Assembly (NCBI GenBank): GCA_947169005.1
Contig: CAMVOG010000008.1
Location: forward strand, 1-22,929
Source of the DNA: an uncultured Clostridia bacterium
GTDB taxonomy: Bacteria; Bacillota; Clostridia; Oscillospirales; Oscillospiraceae
Length of the DNA stretch: 22,929 nucleotides
Direction of reading: 5' to 3'
Part shown: positions 13,441 to 21,155 of the stretch, in pieces
How positions within the stretch are numbered: position 1 is the stretch's first letter
How the letters are laid out: every line of letters starts with the position of its first letter
Made by a program: the position numbers and the translations under genes
The notes under the pieces: generated by a model
Database searches by the model: none
What the model was told of the DNA's origin: nothing
Seen by the model: the letters and a program-made list of their open reading frames with translations, nothing else

Positions 13441-14002
13441 ATGTGGAAAACTCCCGTATGAGCAGAGCGGCCCCGGCGATCAGCAGGGCCCAGCCCAGGC
13501 GGATAGTCAGTATCAGCGTGAGACCGCCCAACAGCAGGCAGAGTGCCGTGACGACGGAAAGTGCGCGGGAAAGGCGCTCCGCCCGCTCCCGGTCCAGCCT
13601 GTCCAGGAGAAGGGCGCGCAGGAGCCTCCCCCCGTCCAGCGTGGAGGCAGGCAGGAGGTTAAAGGCCGTCAGCAGGGCGCTGAGGCCCGCCAACACCTCC
13701 AGCCCCAAGGCCCCCGCCGCTGCCGCCATCAGTGCCCCGGCCAGAGGGCCCGCCGCAGCCACGAGGGCCTCCCGCCCATAGGAGAGAGCGCCCGCCGGGT
13801 AACAGAGCAGGGCCCCGGTCAGCTCCAGCCGCAGCAGCGTGGGGCGGACGCCGAGGAGCCGCAGGGCGGCATAGTGGCCCAGCTCATGGACCAGCGCCGC
13901 AAAGAGAGCCACGGTGAAAAGGCCCTGCCGGTCAAAGAAATACACCAGGGCGGCGGCCAGGACGAGGCCGGGGCCAAGCTCCAACCGGGCGGTCCGCTTC
14001 AA
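13439..14002 (-). CDS. spoIVFB: M50 intramembrane metalloprotease, SpoIVFB-like
   Basis: The 187-aa product is a site-2-type protease that cuts a substrate within or near the membrane. HELGH (39-43) supplies the zinc-binding histidines and catalytic Glu, and NLLPASTLDGGR (115-126) supplies the third zinc ligand Asp123. About four to five hydrophobic helices surround them. In Bacillus SpoIVFB activates pro-sigma-K in the mother cell. The assignment rests on the M50 core and on the upstream LytM-type partner; the protein is shorter than Bacillus SpoIVFB and lacks an obvious C-terminal CBS domain. The start is TTG, overlapping the upstream stop as TTGA with no ribosome binding site, so translation should be coupled to the partner. 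Confidence 0.72.
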   Translation of the reverse strand: MKRTARLELGPGLVLAAALVYFFDRQGLFTVALFAALVHELGHYAALRLLGVRPTLLRLELTGALLCYPAGALSYGREALVAAAGPLAGALMAAAAGALGLEVLAGLSALLTAFNLLPASTLDGGRLLRALLLDRLDRERAERLSRALSVVTALCLLLGGLTLILTIRLGWALLIAGAALLIREFST

Positions 14003-14922
14003 GGCAGGCAGGGGGCCGGGTCCACGTAGGCCCCGTCCTTCATCAGCTCAAAGTGCAGATTGGGGCCCGTGGCGGTGCCCGTCTGCCCCACGGCGGCGAT
14101 CACGTCCCCGCGGGTCACCCGGTCCCCGGCCTCACAATACAGCTCGCTGCAATGGAAATACTGGCTCACCCAGCCCTCTCCGTGGGAGAGGACCAAATAG
14201 TTTCCCGCCGTCTCGCTGCTGCCTGAAACCAGCACCTCCCCGTCCGCAAAGGCGTAGACCGGGGCTCCCTCCGGGGCGGCAAAGTCAAGGCCGTAATGAA
14301 AGCGAGTGTCTTCCGTGACGGGGTGGACCCGCCAGCCGAAGGCTGAGCCGATCTCCGCCTCCGCTGGGCGGCAGACGGGAAAGGGCGGCGTCTCCCCCGC
14401 CGTGCTCACGTTCTCGGGAAGGTCCGGCTCCGGGGCGATGGGCAGCTCCGGCACTTCCTCAACCGCCAAAACGGGCCGGGCGGGGCTCTCATACCGCAGC
14501 AGCGTGACGGTGCGCAGGGCGTCCTCCGCCGCGCCGCTGGGCTCAAAGCCGGGGGCCAGCCGCGCCTCCGGTACGGGGACGGGCTCTGGCTCCGAGCCAG
14601 GCGCGGAAACGGGGACCGGCGCTGCCTCCTCCCCCGCTTCCCCGCTGCCCAGGGTGCGGATCACGGCCACGGTTTCCCCCAGGGTGTTCTCGCCGGAGAC
14701 GAAGCTGCCCACGGCGGCAAAGACCGCCTGGTAGTCCAGGTCCCCGTCGATGCGGCGCAGGACCTCCCCGCCCAGCTCCGCCGCCGTCTCCGGGGCAAAG
14801 GTTTTGAGGCAGAAGGCCGCCGCGAAGATCAACAGACAGACCCCCAGCCGCAGGCCGCCGCTGCTCTCCTTTTCCCGCGGCCGGGACTCTCCCCGCCGCA
14901 GCTTGTGTTCGATCCTGTCCAT
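13999..14922 (-). CDS. spoIVFA: Membrane-anchored M23/LytM protein, SpoIVFA-like
   Basis: The 307-aa product has a basic N-terminus, one membrane helix (25-40), a long acidic Pro-rich linker (about 95-190) and a C-terminal LytM domain (about 195-305). The domain keeps His209 and Asp213 (HYGLD), His257 (YFHCSEL) and His290, so the zinc site is present. The first His of the usual H-x-H is Asn288 (GPNLHFE), which should impair peptidase activity. In Bacillus, SpoIVFA is a LytM-type protein that holds and regulates SpoIVFB; the overlapping M50 gene fits that role. AAGGAGG lies 8 bases before the ATG at 14922; an upstream start at 14967 lacks such a site. A general M23 cell-wall hydrolase is the alternative. 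Confidence 0.75.
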   Translation of the reverse strand: MDRIEHKLRRGESRPREKESSGGLRLGVCLLIFAAAFCLKTFAPETAAELGGEVLRRIDGDLDYQAVFAAVGSFVSGENTLGETVAVIRTLGSGEAGEEAAPVPVSAPGSEPEPVPVPEARLAPGFEPSGAAEDALRTVTLLRYESPARPVLAVEEVPELPIAPEPDLPENVSTAGETPPFPVCRPAEAEIGSAFGWRVHPVTEDTRFHYGLDFAAPEGAPVYAFADGEVLVSGSSETAGNYLVLSHGEGWVSQYFHCSELYCEAGDRVTRGDVIAAVGQTGTATGPNLHFELMKDGAYVDPAPCLP

Positions 14923-14945
14923 CCCGCTCGCCTCCTTTTTGTGCC

Positions 14946-14974
14946 AGTATATGCGGGCGGCGGGCAAATCATGT
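14946..14974 (-). promoter_or_regulatory. Possible mother-cell sigma promoter of the spoIVFAB-like pair
   Basis: On the minus strand CATATACT (14946-14953) resembles the sigma-E -10 element CATACANT at all specified positions but one. ACATGATT lies 13 bp upstream as a weak -35. It would give a leader of about 17 bases that just includes the ribosome binding site. No sigma-A promoter is seen here. Confidence 0.3.
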
Positions 14975-14979
14975 AAGCT

Positions 14980-15010
14980 GAGTGCTGTGTACTATGTACT
15001 GAGCACTGAA
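14980..15010. repeat. Degenerate ACTGAGTACT-type intergenic repeat
   Basis: The stretch contains AGTGCT and AGCACT arms around GTACTATGTACT, so it is an imperfect dyad built from short iterated units. Its style resembles the repeat at 297-360. It separates the divergent spoIVFA-like and MBOAT units. Confidence 0.4.
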
Positions 15011-15018
15011 TAAAACAG

Positions 15019-15047
15019 TAGACAGAACGGCAAAAACTGTATATAAT
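15019..15047 (+). promoter_or_regulatory. Sigma-A promoter of the MBOAT operon
   Basis: TAGACA (15019-15024, one mismatch to consensus) and a perfect TATAAT (15042-15047) are 17 bp apart. Transcription should start near 15054, giving an untranslated leader of about 150 bases. Confidence 0.82.
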
Positions 15048-15048
15048 A

Positions 15049-15160
15049 ATGACGAGCCATAAATGGCTCGTCATATTTATGTCGTTTTTCTCGCCGCAAA
15101 AGCGGCAACCGAAAAACACGACATCTCGCAAACGTCAAAATTCTTCCGGCGTTTGCGAGA
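15049..15160 (+). promoter_or_regulatory. Three consecutive hairpins in the MBOAT leader
   Basis: The first is a perfect 11-bp dyad (15049-15059 with 15064-15074) that spans the predicted transcription start, so it is better seen as a DNA operator. The second pairs 15080-15090 with 15111-15123 (one small bulge), with an inner CCGC/GCGG stem. The third is a perfect 11-bp stem (15124-15134 with 15150-15160) with a 15-nt loop. None is followed by a T-run of terminator type. They may control expression, but I match them to no known riboswitch. Confidence 0.6.
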
Positions 15161-15205
15161 ATTATGCAGACGAAAACGCCTGCTGGAAAAGGATCGGAAA
15201 TCGGA

Positions 15206-16609
15206 ATGGTTTTTTCAAGTCTGGTTTTTCTCTTCGTCTATCTGCCCATCGTGCTGATCGTCTATTATTTAGTGCCCTCCAGGTGGCGAAATCTTTGGCT
15301 TTTTGTCGTCAACCTGGTCTTTTACGGCTGGGGAGAGCCGGTGTATCTGCTGCTGATGCTCTTCTCCATCCTCATCAACTACATAGCCGGGCTCCTGGTG
15401 GGCCGCTGGCGGGAGGAACAGCGTAGCAAAGCCAGGGCGGCGCTGATCGTGAACACGGTGCTGAATCTGGGGCTTCTGATGTTCTTCAAATACTTTGACT
15501 TCCTGGCGGCAAACCTGGGACAGTTCCCCTTTCTCAGCTTCATCCATCCCCTGGGCATCTCCCTCCCCATCGGCATTTCCTTCTACACCTTTCAGAGCAT
15601 GTCCTATCCCATCGACGTGTACCGGGGCGACACCCGCTCCCAGCGGAGCTTCATCAAGTTCGGCACCTTCGTGGCCCTCTTCCCCCAGCTCATCGCGGGT
15701 CCCATCGTCCGCTACAAGGACGTGGCCGCCCAGCTGGAGGAGCGGCACGTGGGCCTGGACTGCTTTGCCCTGGGCATTCGCCGCTTTATCGTGGGCCTGG
15801 GGAAAAAGGTACTGCTGGCCAACAGCATCGGCATGCTGTGGGACGTATACAGCGCCATGCCCGTCGCGGAGCTGACCACAGCCGGGGCATGGCTGGGCGT
15901 TATCGCCTTCTCCTTTCAGATCTACTTTGACTTCTCCGCCTATTCGGATATGGCCATCGGACTGGGCCATATGCTGGGCTTTGACTTCCTGGAAAACTTC
16001 GACTATCCCTATATTTCCAAAAGCATCACGGAGTTCTGGCGGCGCTGGCATATCTCCCTGGGCACCTGGTTTCGGGACTACGTGTACATCCCCCTGGGCG
16101 GCAACCGCAAGGGGCTGGTGAGGCAGTTCATCAACATACTGGTGGTCTGGGCGCTGACGGGCATCTGGCACGGGGCAAGCTGGAACTTCCTGCTCTGGGG
16201 CCTCTATTACGCCGCCCTGCTGATGATCGAAAAGGCTTTCCTGCTGAAAAAACTCAACAAGGCGCCGCCGCTGATCTCCCACCTTTACACGCTCTTCTTC
16301 GTGGTGGTGGGCTGGGCCCTCTTCGCCATCGACGATTTCACTCACCTGGGACCTTATCTCGGGGTGATGTTCGGCGTCGGCGGGGCCGGGGCCGCCTCCT
16401 CCCAGGTGCTGTATTATCTGCGGGACTACGGGCCGATGCTGGTGATCCTGATTTTCGCCTCCCTGCCCGTGGGCAAAAAGCTCTTCCTGCGGCTGCCGGA
16501 AAAAACGCTGAACGTGCTGATCCCGGTGCTGATCCTTGTGGTACTGTTCCTCTCCACGGCCTATCTGGTGGACAGCACCTATAATCCCTTCCTCTATTTC
16601 CGATTTTAG
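15206..16609 (+). CDS. MBOAT family O-acyltransferase (AlgI/DltB-like)
   Basis: The 467-aa polytopic membrane protein should carry acyl groups, usually acetyl, across the membrane to a cell-surface polymer. MBOAT marks are FWRRWHISLGTWFRDYVYIPLGG and the motif WHGASWNFLLWGLYYA with the catalytic His322. About ten hydrophobic segments are spread along the chain, and the length is normal for the AlgI group. The start at 15206 (MVFSSLVFLFVYLPIV) gives a membrane helix at the N-terminus as in relatives; AAAAGGA lies about 12 bases upstream. The next gene, a DHHW protein whose ribosome binding site touches this stop codon, is the usual partner. The acceptor polymer is not identifiable here. Confidence 0.93.
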   Translation: MVFSSLVFLFVYLPIVLIVYYLVPSRWRNLWLFVVNLVFYGWGEPVYLLLMLFSILINYIAGLLVGRWREEQRSKARAALIVNTVLNLGLLMFFKYFDFLAANLGQFPFLSFIHPLGISLPIGISFYTFQSMSYPIDVYRGDTRSQRSFIKFGTFVALFPQLIAGPIVRYKDVAAQLEERHVGLDCFALGIRRFIVGLGKKVLLANSIGMLWDVYSAMPVAELTTAGAWLGVIAFSFQIYFDFSAYSDMAIGLGHMLGFDFLENFDYPYISKSITEFWRRWHISLGTWFRDYVYIPLGGNRKGLVRQFINILVVWALTGIWHGASWNFLLWGLYYAALLMIEKAFLLKKLNKAPPLISHLYTLFFVVVGWALFAIDDFTHLGPYLGVMFGVGGAGAASSQVLYYLRDYGPMLVILIFASLPVGKKLFLRLPEKTLNVLIPVLILVVLFLSTAYLVDSTYNPFLYFRF

Positions 16610-16620
16610 GAGGCGGCGAC

Positions 16621-17739
16621 GTGAAAAAGAAAAGCGATCTCATCCAGGCCGTCGTGTTCAGCCTTTTCATCCTTGCCTTTGCGCTGGCCTTTATTCTTTT
16701 GCCGGACCGGGATTTTTCCGAGCAGGAAAATCGCTACCTCACCAAGGCCCCGGCCTTTTCCCTCTCCTCTCTGTTTTCCGGGGAGTTCACCCAGCGCTTT
16801 GAAAGCTATTCCAGCGACCAGTTCCCCTTGCGGGACCTATGGATCGGCGTGAAATCCTCTGTGGAGCGGGCCCTGGGCAAGACGGAAAACAACGGCGTCT
16901 ATTTCTGCTCCAAGGACACCCTTATTACTCGCTTTGAGGAGCCCAATGAGAACCTGCTGGAAATCAACCTGGCGGCGGTAAACGACCTTGCGGAGAAGAC
17001 GGAGGCGCAGGTTTACCTCTCGCTGATCCCCGGCGCGGTAAGCATCTGGGCAGACCGCCTGCCCGCCAACGCCCCCAACGCGGATCAGAAGGCGCTGATC
17101 GAGCGCATTTACGGCGCGGTAAACGCTGAAACGGTGGACGTATACGGCACTTTGGCCGCCCACGCGGAGGAGGATATCTTCTACCGCACGGACCATCACT
17201 GGACCACTTTGGGCGCCTATTACGGCTATACCGCCCTGGCGGAGGCCATGGGGCTAACGCCCGCACCGAAGGATAGCTTCTCCCCCAGGGTAGAGACCGA
17301 GAGCTTTTACGGCACGGTCTATTCCTCCTCCGGCGTGCGCTGGGTGCGGCCGGACCGCATCGAGACCTGGGTCTCCGATGAGGGCGTCACCGTGACGAAT
17401 TACAACGACGGCACGGCCCGCCCCGGCGTAGTTTATGACCGGTCCAAGCTGGAAACGAAGGACAAGTATGCCATGTTCTTCGGCGGCAATACGCCCCTGC
17501 TGACCATCGAAACCGGGGCCCCCGGCAAGCCCCGCCTCCTGCTGCTGCGGGATTCCTATTCCGACAGCGAGCTTCCCTTCCTTTTCAACGATTTCTCCGA
17601 GATCCATGTGGTGGATCTGCGCTATTTTAAGCAGAGCGTGCTGGGCTATATCCGGGACCATGCCATCGACACGGTGCTCATCAATTATTCCCTTGCCAAC
17701 TTCACCAGCGACAACACGGTCTTTATGATGGGCCGCTGA
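16621..17739 (+). CDS. DHHW family protein, AlgJ/AlgX-like acetylation partner
   Basis: The 372-aa product has one N-terminal membrane helix (about 8-27) and an extracytoplasmic SGNH-like domain. The DHHW motif that names the family is at 191-194 (YRTDHHWTTLGAYYGY). RDSYSDS (310-316) carries the likely nucleophile Ser312, and FSEQENRYLTKAPAFS after the anchor is typical. In AlgJ-type enzymes the Asp-His pair and this Ser form the catalytic triad that transfers acetyl groups to a polysaccharide. The start is GTG at 16621, with AGGAGG 7 bases upstream overlapping the MBOAT stop. The pair is therefore an operon: the MBOAT brings the acyl group out and this protein probably places it. Confidence 0.9.
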   Translation: MKKKSDLIQAVVFSLFILAFALAFILLPDRDFSEQENRYLTKAPAFSLSSLFSGEFTQRFESYSSDQFPLRDLWIGVKSSVERALGKTENNGVYFCSKDTLITRFEEPNENLLEINLAAVNDLAEKTEAQVYLSLIPGAVSIWADRLPANAPNADQKALIERIYGAVNAETVDVYGTLAAHAEEDIFYRTDHHWTTLGAYYGYTALAEAMGLTPAPKDSFSPRVETESFYGTVYSSSGVRWVRPDRIETWVSDEGVTVTNYNDGTARPGVVYDRSKLETKDKYAMFFGGNTPLLTIETGAPGKPRLLLLRDSYSDSELPFLFNDFSEIHVVDLRYFKQSVLGYIRDHAIDTVLINYSLANFTSDNTVFMMGR

Positions 17740-17766
17740 GCCGCGAAAGAAACAGAGGTGTTTTCC

Positions 17767-19287
17767 ATGAACGCAAAAGAATTTCTGCTGAACAAAAAGG
17801 ACCTGACCACTCCCCTGCGGGCCGCTCTGGCGGCGCTGCTGGCGCTGATCACGGCCTTCACCGCCCTGCCGCCGATCGCCGGGCTGGTGCTGTGTCTGAT
17901 CGGCTTTCTGCTGGCGGGTTATGAGCTGCCCCTGGCCTGGTGGAAGGATATCCGGGCCAAAAAGCCCTTGACGGAAAACCTGCTGATGCTGCTGGCCGCC
18001 CTGGCCTGCTTCCTGGCCGGCCGTTACCCGGAGGCCGTGCTGTCCGCGATCCTCTTCTGCGCCGCCCGCTTCGTCGCCGGGCGGATCACGGCACGGGCGG
18101 ACCGGGCCTTTGCGGAAAAGGGCGCCGCCTATGATGAAAGCAAAGCAGCCCAGATTCCGGATATGGCGGAGGGTCTTCTTCGCTTCTATGTGCCCGGCGT
18201 CTGCCTGGTGGCCGTGCTGCTGGCCGTGATCCCTCAGCTTTTCGGAGGCCCCGCTTCCGAGTGGCTGAGCGTTTCCGCCGCCATTCTCTTTGCTCTCTGC
18301 CCCTGCGCACCCCTCCTGGCGATCCATGCCGCTTACCACCGCGCGGCAGGGCTTTCTGCGGAGATGGGCGCAATAGTGAGCTCCGAGGAGGCTGCCGAGC
18401 GGCTTGCCGGAGTCAACACCGTGGTTTTTGAGCATCTTCCCAAGGACGGGAGCTATCTGCGCGTGGCGGAGCTCCGCCCTGCGGAGGGGCTGACGGCGGA
18501 GAATCTGCTGATGCTGGCCTCCCTGCCCCTCAGCATGGAAGAAACGGAAGAGGCAGCCGCTGTATTGGCTGCCTTCGGGCAGGAGCCGGACAAGGCCTCC
18601 ATCGCCATGGGCGACACCCGCCCCGGCCTGGGCACCGTGGTACACACCAAGGGCGTTTACATCAGCGCGGGGAATCTGCGGATGATGGAGCGGCTGGGTC
18701 TCAAGGAGGCGGCGGAGGCAAACGGCGGCGAGGACGCCATCCACGTGGCGGTGGTCAACCGCTACGCGGGCAGCATCCTGTTGGAGCGGGTCACTCAGAG
18801 CGCCGCAAACGATCCGGTACACTCGGTGGCGCTGCTGGAGCTGAATCGACTGGTCCTTTTTGCCGACGCAGGGGAAGACAAGCCCGCTCATCCGGGTATC
18901 GACGAAGTGCTCACTCCCTTCGGCTCTGAGGAAAAGGCCCTGGCGATGGAAAAGCTGCTGGCTGAGACCTTCTCCGACGAGACGCTGCTGTATTACGGCC
19001 CGGACCCCGCCATGCAGAAGCAGGCGGACATCGGCGTCGCCCCGCGTGGGGCGGAGCGGGCCGGCTGCGCCTGGGTGGATACGGACAAGCCGGAGGCTCT
19101 GGCCTGGCTGATCCTTCAGGGGAAGAAGGCCAAGTCCGTCTCCTGGGAGGGCCTCATGCTGGTGCTCGGCTTGAAGCTGGTCCTTCTGATCGGCACGCTG
19201 GCGGGGATCCTGCCCCTCTGGACCGCGGTCCTGGCGGACTCCGGCATGGCTTTGCTGGCCGCCTGCAACGCCCTGCGGCTGAAATGA
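17767..19287 (+). CDS. Degenerate P1B-type ATPase-like membrane protein (probable pseudoenzyme)
   Basis: The 506-aa protein is clearly derived from heavy-metal P-type ATPases. It keeps the metal-site motif CPC (178-180 in LFALCPCAP), the segment SSEEAAERLAGVNTVVF that leads into the phosphorylation site, the GLG and GN marks of the nucleotide domain, the helix end ADIGVA and two C-terminal helices. The invariant DKTGT is replaced by EHLPK, with Glu222 at the phospho-Asp position. TGD and GDG-x-ND are also gone, and the actuator domain with TGE is deleted (about 30 residues remain between helices where over 100 are usual). The frame is open throughout, so it is not a fresh pseudogene. AGAGGTG before the ATG at 17767 sets the start. 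It cannot pump by the normal mechanism; metal binding or sensing is possible. Confidence 0.82.
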   Translation: MNAKEFLLNKKDLTTPLRAALAALLALITAFTALPPIAGLVLCLIGFLLAGYELPLAWWKDIRAKKPLTENLLMLLAALACFLAGRYPEAVLSAILFCAARFVAGRITARADRAFAEKGAAYDESKAAQIPDMAEGLLRFYVPGVCLVAVLLAVIPQLFGGPASEWLSVSAAILFALCPCAPLLAIHAAYHRAAGLSAEMGAIVSSEEAAERLAGVNTVVFEHLPKDGSYLRVAELRPAEGLTAENLLMLASLPLSMEETEEAAAVLAAFGQEPDKASIAMGDTRPGLGTVVHTKGVYISAGNLRMMERLGLKEAAEANGGEDAIHVAVVNRYAGSILLERVTQSAANDPVHSVALLELNRLVLFADAGEDKPAHPGIDEVLTPFGSEEKALAMEKLLAETFSDETLLYYGPDPAMQKQADIGVAPRGAERAGCAWVDTDKPEALAWLILQGKKAKSVSWEGLMLVLGLKLVLLIGTLAGILPLWTAVLADSGMALLAACNALRLK

Positions 19288-19291
19288 GCAA

Positions 19292-19336
19292 GATATAAAA
19301 AGAGCCTGCCCCATGTGAGGCAGGCTTTTTTATATC
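19292..19336. terminator. Bidirectional terminator between pseudo-ATPase and atpC
   Basis: The core stem AGCCTGCC (19303-19310) pairs with GGCAGGCT (19319-19326) around an 8-nt loop. It is extended by ATATAAAAA and TTTTTATAT flanks that act as T-runs in both directions. The plus-strand side overlaps the last codons of atpC, so one element serves both converging operons. Confidence 0.9.
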
Positions 19337-19740
19337 TCTCTGTGCTTGACCTTCAGGCGGTTTGCGGCGCGGGCCAGCTCCGATTGGGTCAGGCGGTATT
19401 CGGCGTAGGACTGCTTTTGCAGCAGGGCCTCCCGCGCCGCGACAAGGGCGCGGCGGGCTCTGTTCTCGTCGATCTCCTCCGGGCGTTCCACCGTATCGGC
19501 CAGCACAAGGACCTCGCCCTTCTCCACCTTGACCATGCCCGCCCCCACGGCGGCGATGCGCTCCTCTCCCTCGGGAGTGGTGAAGCGCAGAAGGCCGGGA
19601 ACGATGGCCGCGATGATATCATAATGCATGGCGAGGATGCCGTATTCCCCGTCCTCCAGCGGCACGGTGACGGCGCTGCACTCCCCCTCATAGAAGGGGC
19701 GCTCGGCGGCCAGGATGCGCAGGCGGAAGAGCTTGCTCAT
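19330..19740 (-). CDS. atpC: F1 ATP synthase epsilon subunit
   Basis: The 136-aa product is the epsilon subunit of the F1 rotor. The N-terminal beta-sandwich (FRLRILAAERPFYEGECSAVTVPLEDGEYGILAMH) and the GMVKVEKGEVLVLADTVE strand pair match the family. A C-terminal two-helix part rich in Ala and Arg (about 88-130) is the segment that can inhibit ATP hydrolysis. It is last in the operon, its ATG overlaps the beta stop by 4 bases, and its stop lies in the terminator. Confidence 0.95.
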   Translation of the reverse strand: MSKLFRLRILAAERPFYEGECSAVTVPLEDGEYGILAMHYDIIAAIVPGLLRFTTPEGEERIAAVGAGMVKVEKGEVLVLADTVERPEEIDENRARRALVAAREALLQKQSYAEYRLTQSELARAANRLKVKHREI

Positions 19741-21140
19741 TTGCCCTCCTCCTTCAGACGGGCGGCCTTGGCGCGCGCGTCGTCGATGGTCCCCACGTTG
19801 AAGAAAGCGGCCTCGGGATATTGGTCCACGTCCCCGCCCACGATGGCCTGGAAGCCGTGGATCGTGTCCTTCAGCGGCACGTAGACGCCGGGGACGCCCG
19901 TGAACTTTTCCGCCACGGAGAAGGGCTGGGACAGGAAGCGCTGGAGCTTTCTGGCCCGATAGACCGTCAGCTTGTCATTTTCGCTCAGCTCCTCCATGCC
20001 CAGGATGGCGATGATGTCCTGGAGCTCAGCGTACTTTTCCAGGGTTTCCTCCACGGCCCGGGCGGTCTCGTAGTGGTCCTTTCCCACGATATCCGCTTCC
20101 AGGATACGGGAGGCGGACTGCAGGGGATCCACCGCGGGATAAATGCCCTGCTCCGCGATCTTACGGCTGAGCACGGTGGTAGCGTCCAGGTGGGCGAAGG
20201 TAGTGGCCGGGGCCGGGTCCGTCAGATCGTCCGCCGGAACGTAGACCGCCTGGACGGAGGTGACGGAGCCATCCTTGGTGGAGGCGATGCGCTCCTGCAG
20301 CTCGCCCATTTCGTTGGCCAGGGTGGGCTGATAGCCCACGGCGGAGGGCATACGGCCCAGCAGGGCCGAGACCTCGCTGCCCGCCTGGACAAAGCGAAAG
20401 ATATTGTCGATAAAGAGCAGCACATCCTTATGCTCCACGTCCCGGAAATGCTCGGCCATGGTCAGCCCCGTCAGCGCAACGCGCATGCGGACGCCGGGGG
20501 CCTCATTCATCTGGCCGAAGACCAGGGCTGTCTTGTTGAGGACGCCGCTTTCCCGCATTTCCGTCCAGAGGTCGTTGCCCTCACGGCTGCGCTCCCCCAC
20601 GCCGGTGAAAATGGAGTACCCGCCGTGCTCAGTGGCGACGTTGTGGATCAGCTCCTGGATCAAGACGGTCTTGCCCACACCCGCGCCGCCGAAAAGGCCG
20701 ATCTTGCCGCCTTTGGCGTAGGGCTCCATGAGGTCGATGACCTTGATGCCCGTTTCCATGACCTCCACCACAGGGCTCTGGTCCTGAAAAGCGGGCGGCT
20801 TCTGATGGATGCCCCGGCGGGGGATCTCTGCGCCCATGGGCATGCCGCCGTCGATGGGCTCACCCAAAACGTTGAAGAGGCGGCCCAGGGTCTCCTGTCC
20901 CACAGGCACCTCAATGCCCTTCCCGGTGGCCAGGACCTCCATGCCCCTGCAGAGGCCCTCGCTTCCGGAGAGCATGACGCAGCGCACCACGCCTTTGCCG
21001 AGATGCTGCGCCGCCTCCATGACCCGGCGGCCATCCTCCAGGCGCAGCTCCAGCGCCTCGCGGATATGTGGAAGCTGGCCCGGCGTGAACTCCACGTCCA
21101 CCACGGGCCCCGCGACCTGTATGATCTTACCTTTGTTCAT
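19737..21140 (-). CDS. atpD: F1 ATP synthase beta subunit
   Basis: The 467-aa catalytic subunit makes ATP at the alpha-beta interface. The P-loop GGAGVGKT is at 151-158, followed by ELIHNVA. GVGERSREGNDLW, the Walker B region VLLFIDNIFRF and the YVPADDLTDPAPATTFAHLD loop are all canonical. The usual DELSEED lever reads EELSEND here. The ATG follows a GAGG-containing site, 15 bp after atpG. Length and motifs are normal. The ion used (H+ or Na+) cannot be told, because the c subunit lies outside the window. Confidence 0.98.
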   Translation of the reverse strand: MNKGKIIQVAGPVVDVEFTPGQLPHIREALELRLEDGRRVMEAAQHLGKGVVRCVMLSGSEGLCRGMEVLATGKGIEVPVGQETLGRLFNVLGEPIDGGMPMGAEIPRRGIHQKPPAFQDQSPVVEVMETGIKVIDLMEPYAKGGKIGLFGGAGVGKTVLIQELIHNVATEHGGYSIFTGVGERSREGNDLWTEMRESGVLNKTALVFGQMNEAPGVRMRVALTGLTMAEHFRDVEHKDVLLFIDNIFRFVQAGSEVSALLGRMPSAVGYQPTLANEMGELQERIASTKDGSVTSVQAVYVPADDLTDPAPATTFAHLDATTVLSRKIAEQGIYPAVDPLQSASRILEADIVGKDHYETARAVEETLEKYAELQDIIAILGMEELSENDKLTVYRARKLQRFLSQPFSVAEKFTGVPGVYVPLKDTIHGFQAIVGGDVDQYPEAAFFNVGTIDDARAKAARLKEEGK

Positions 21141-21155
21141 TGGCTTCGCCTCGTT

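Noticed and set aside
15049..15426. Open frames in the MBOAT leader as small genes
   Set aside because: They run through the hairpins, lack ribosome binding sites, overlap the MBOAT start in other frames and show no recognisable protein.
17254..19314. A 686-codon minus-strand open frame opposite the P-type ATPase-like gene
   Set aside because: It is low-complexity (Gly, Gln, His-rich), has no good ribosome binding site, and the plus frame shows clear P-type ATPase ancestry.
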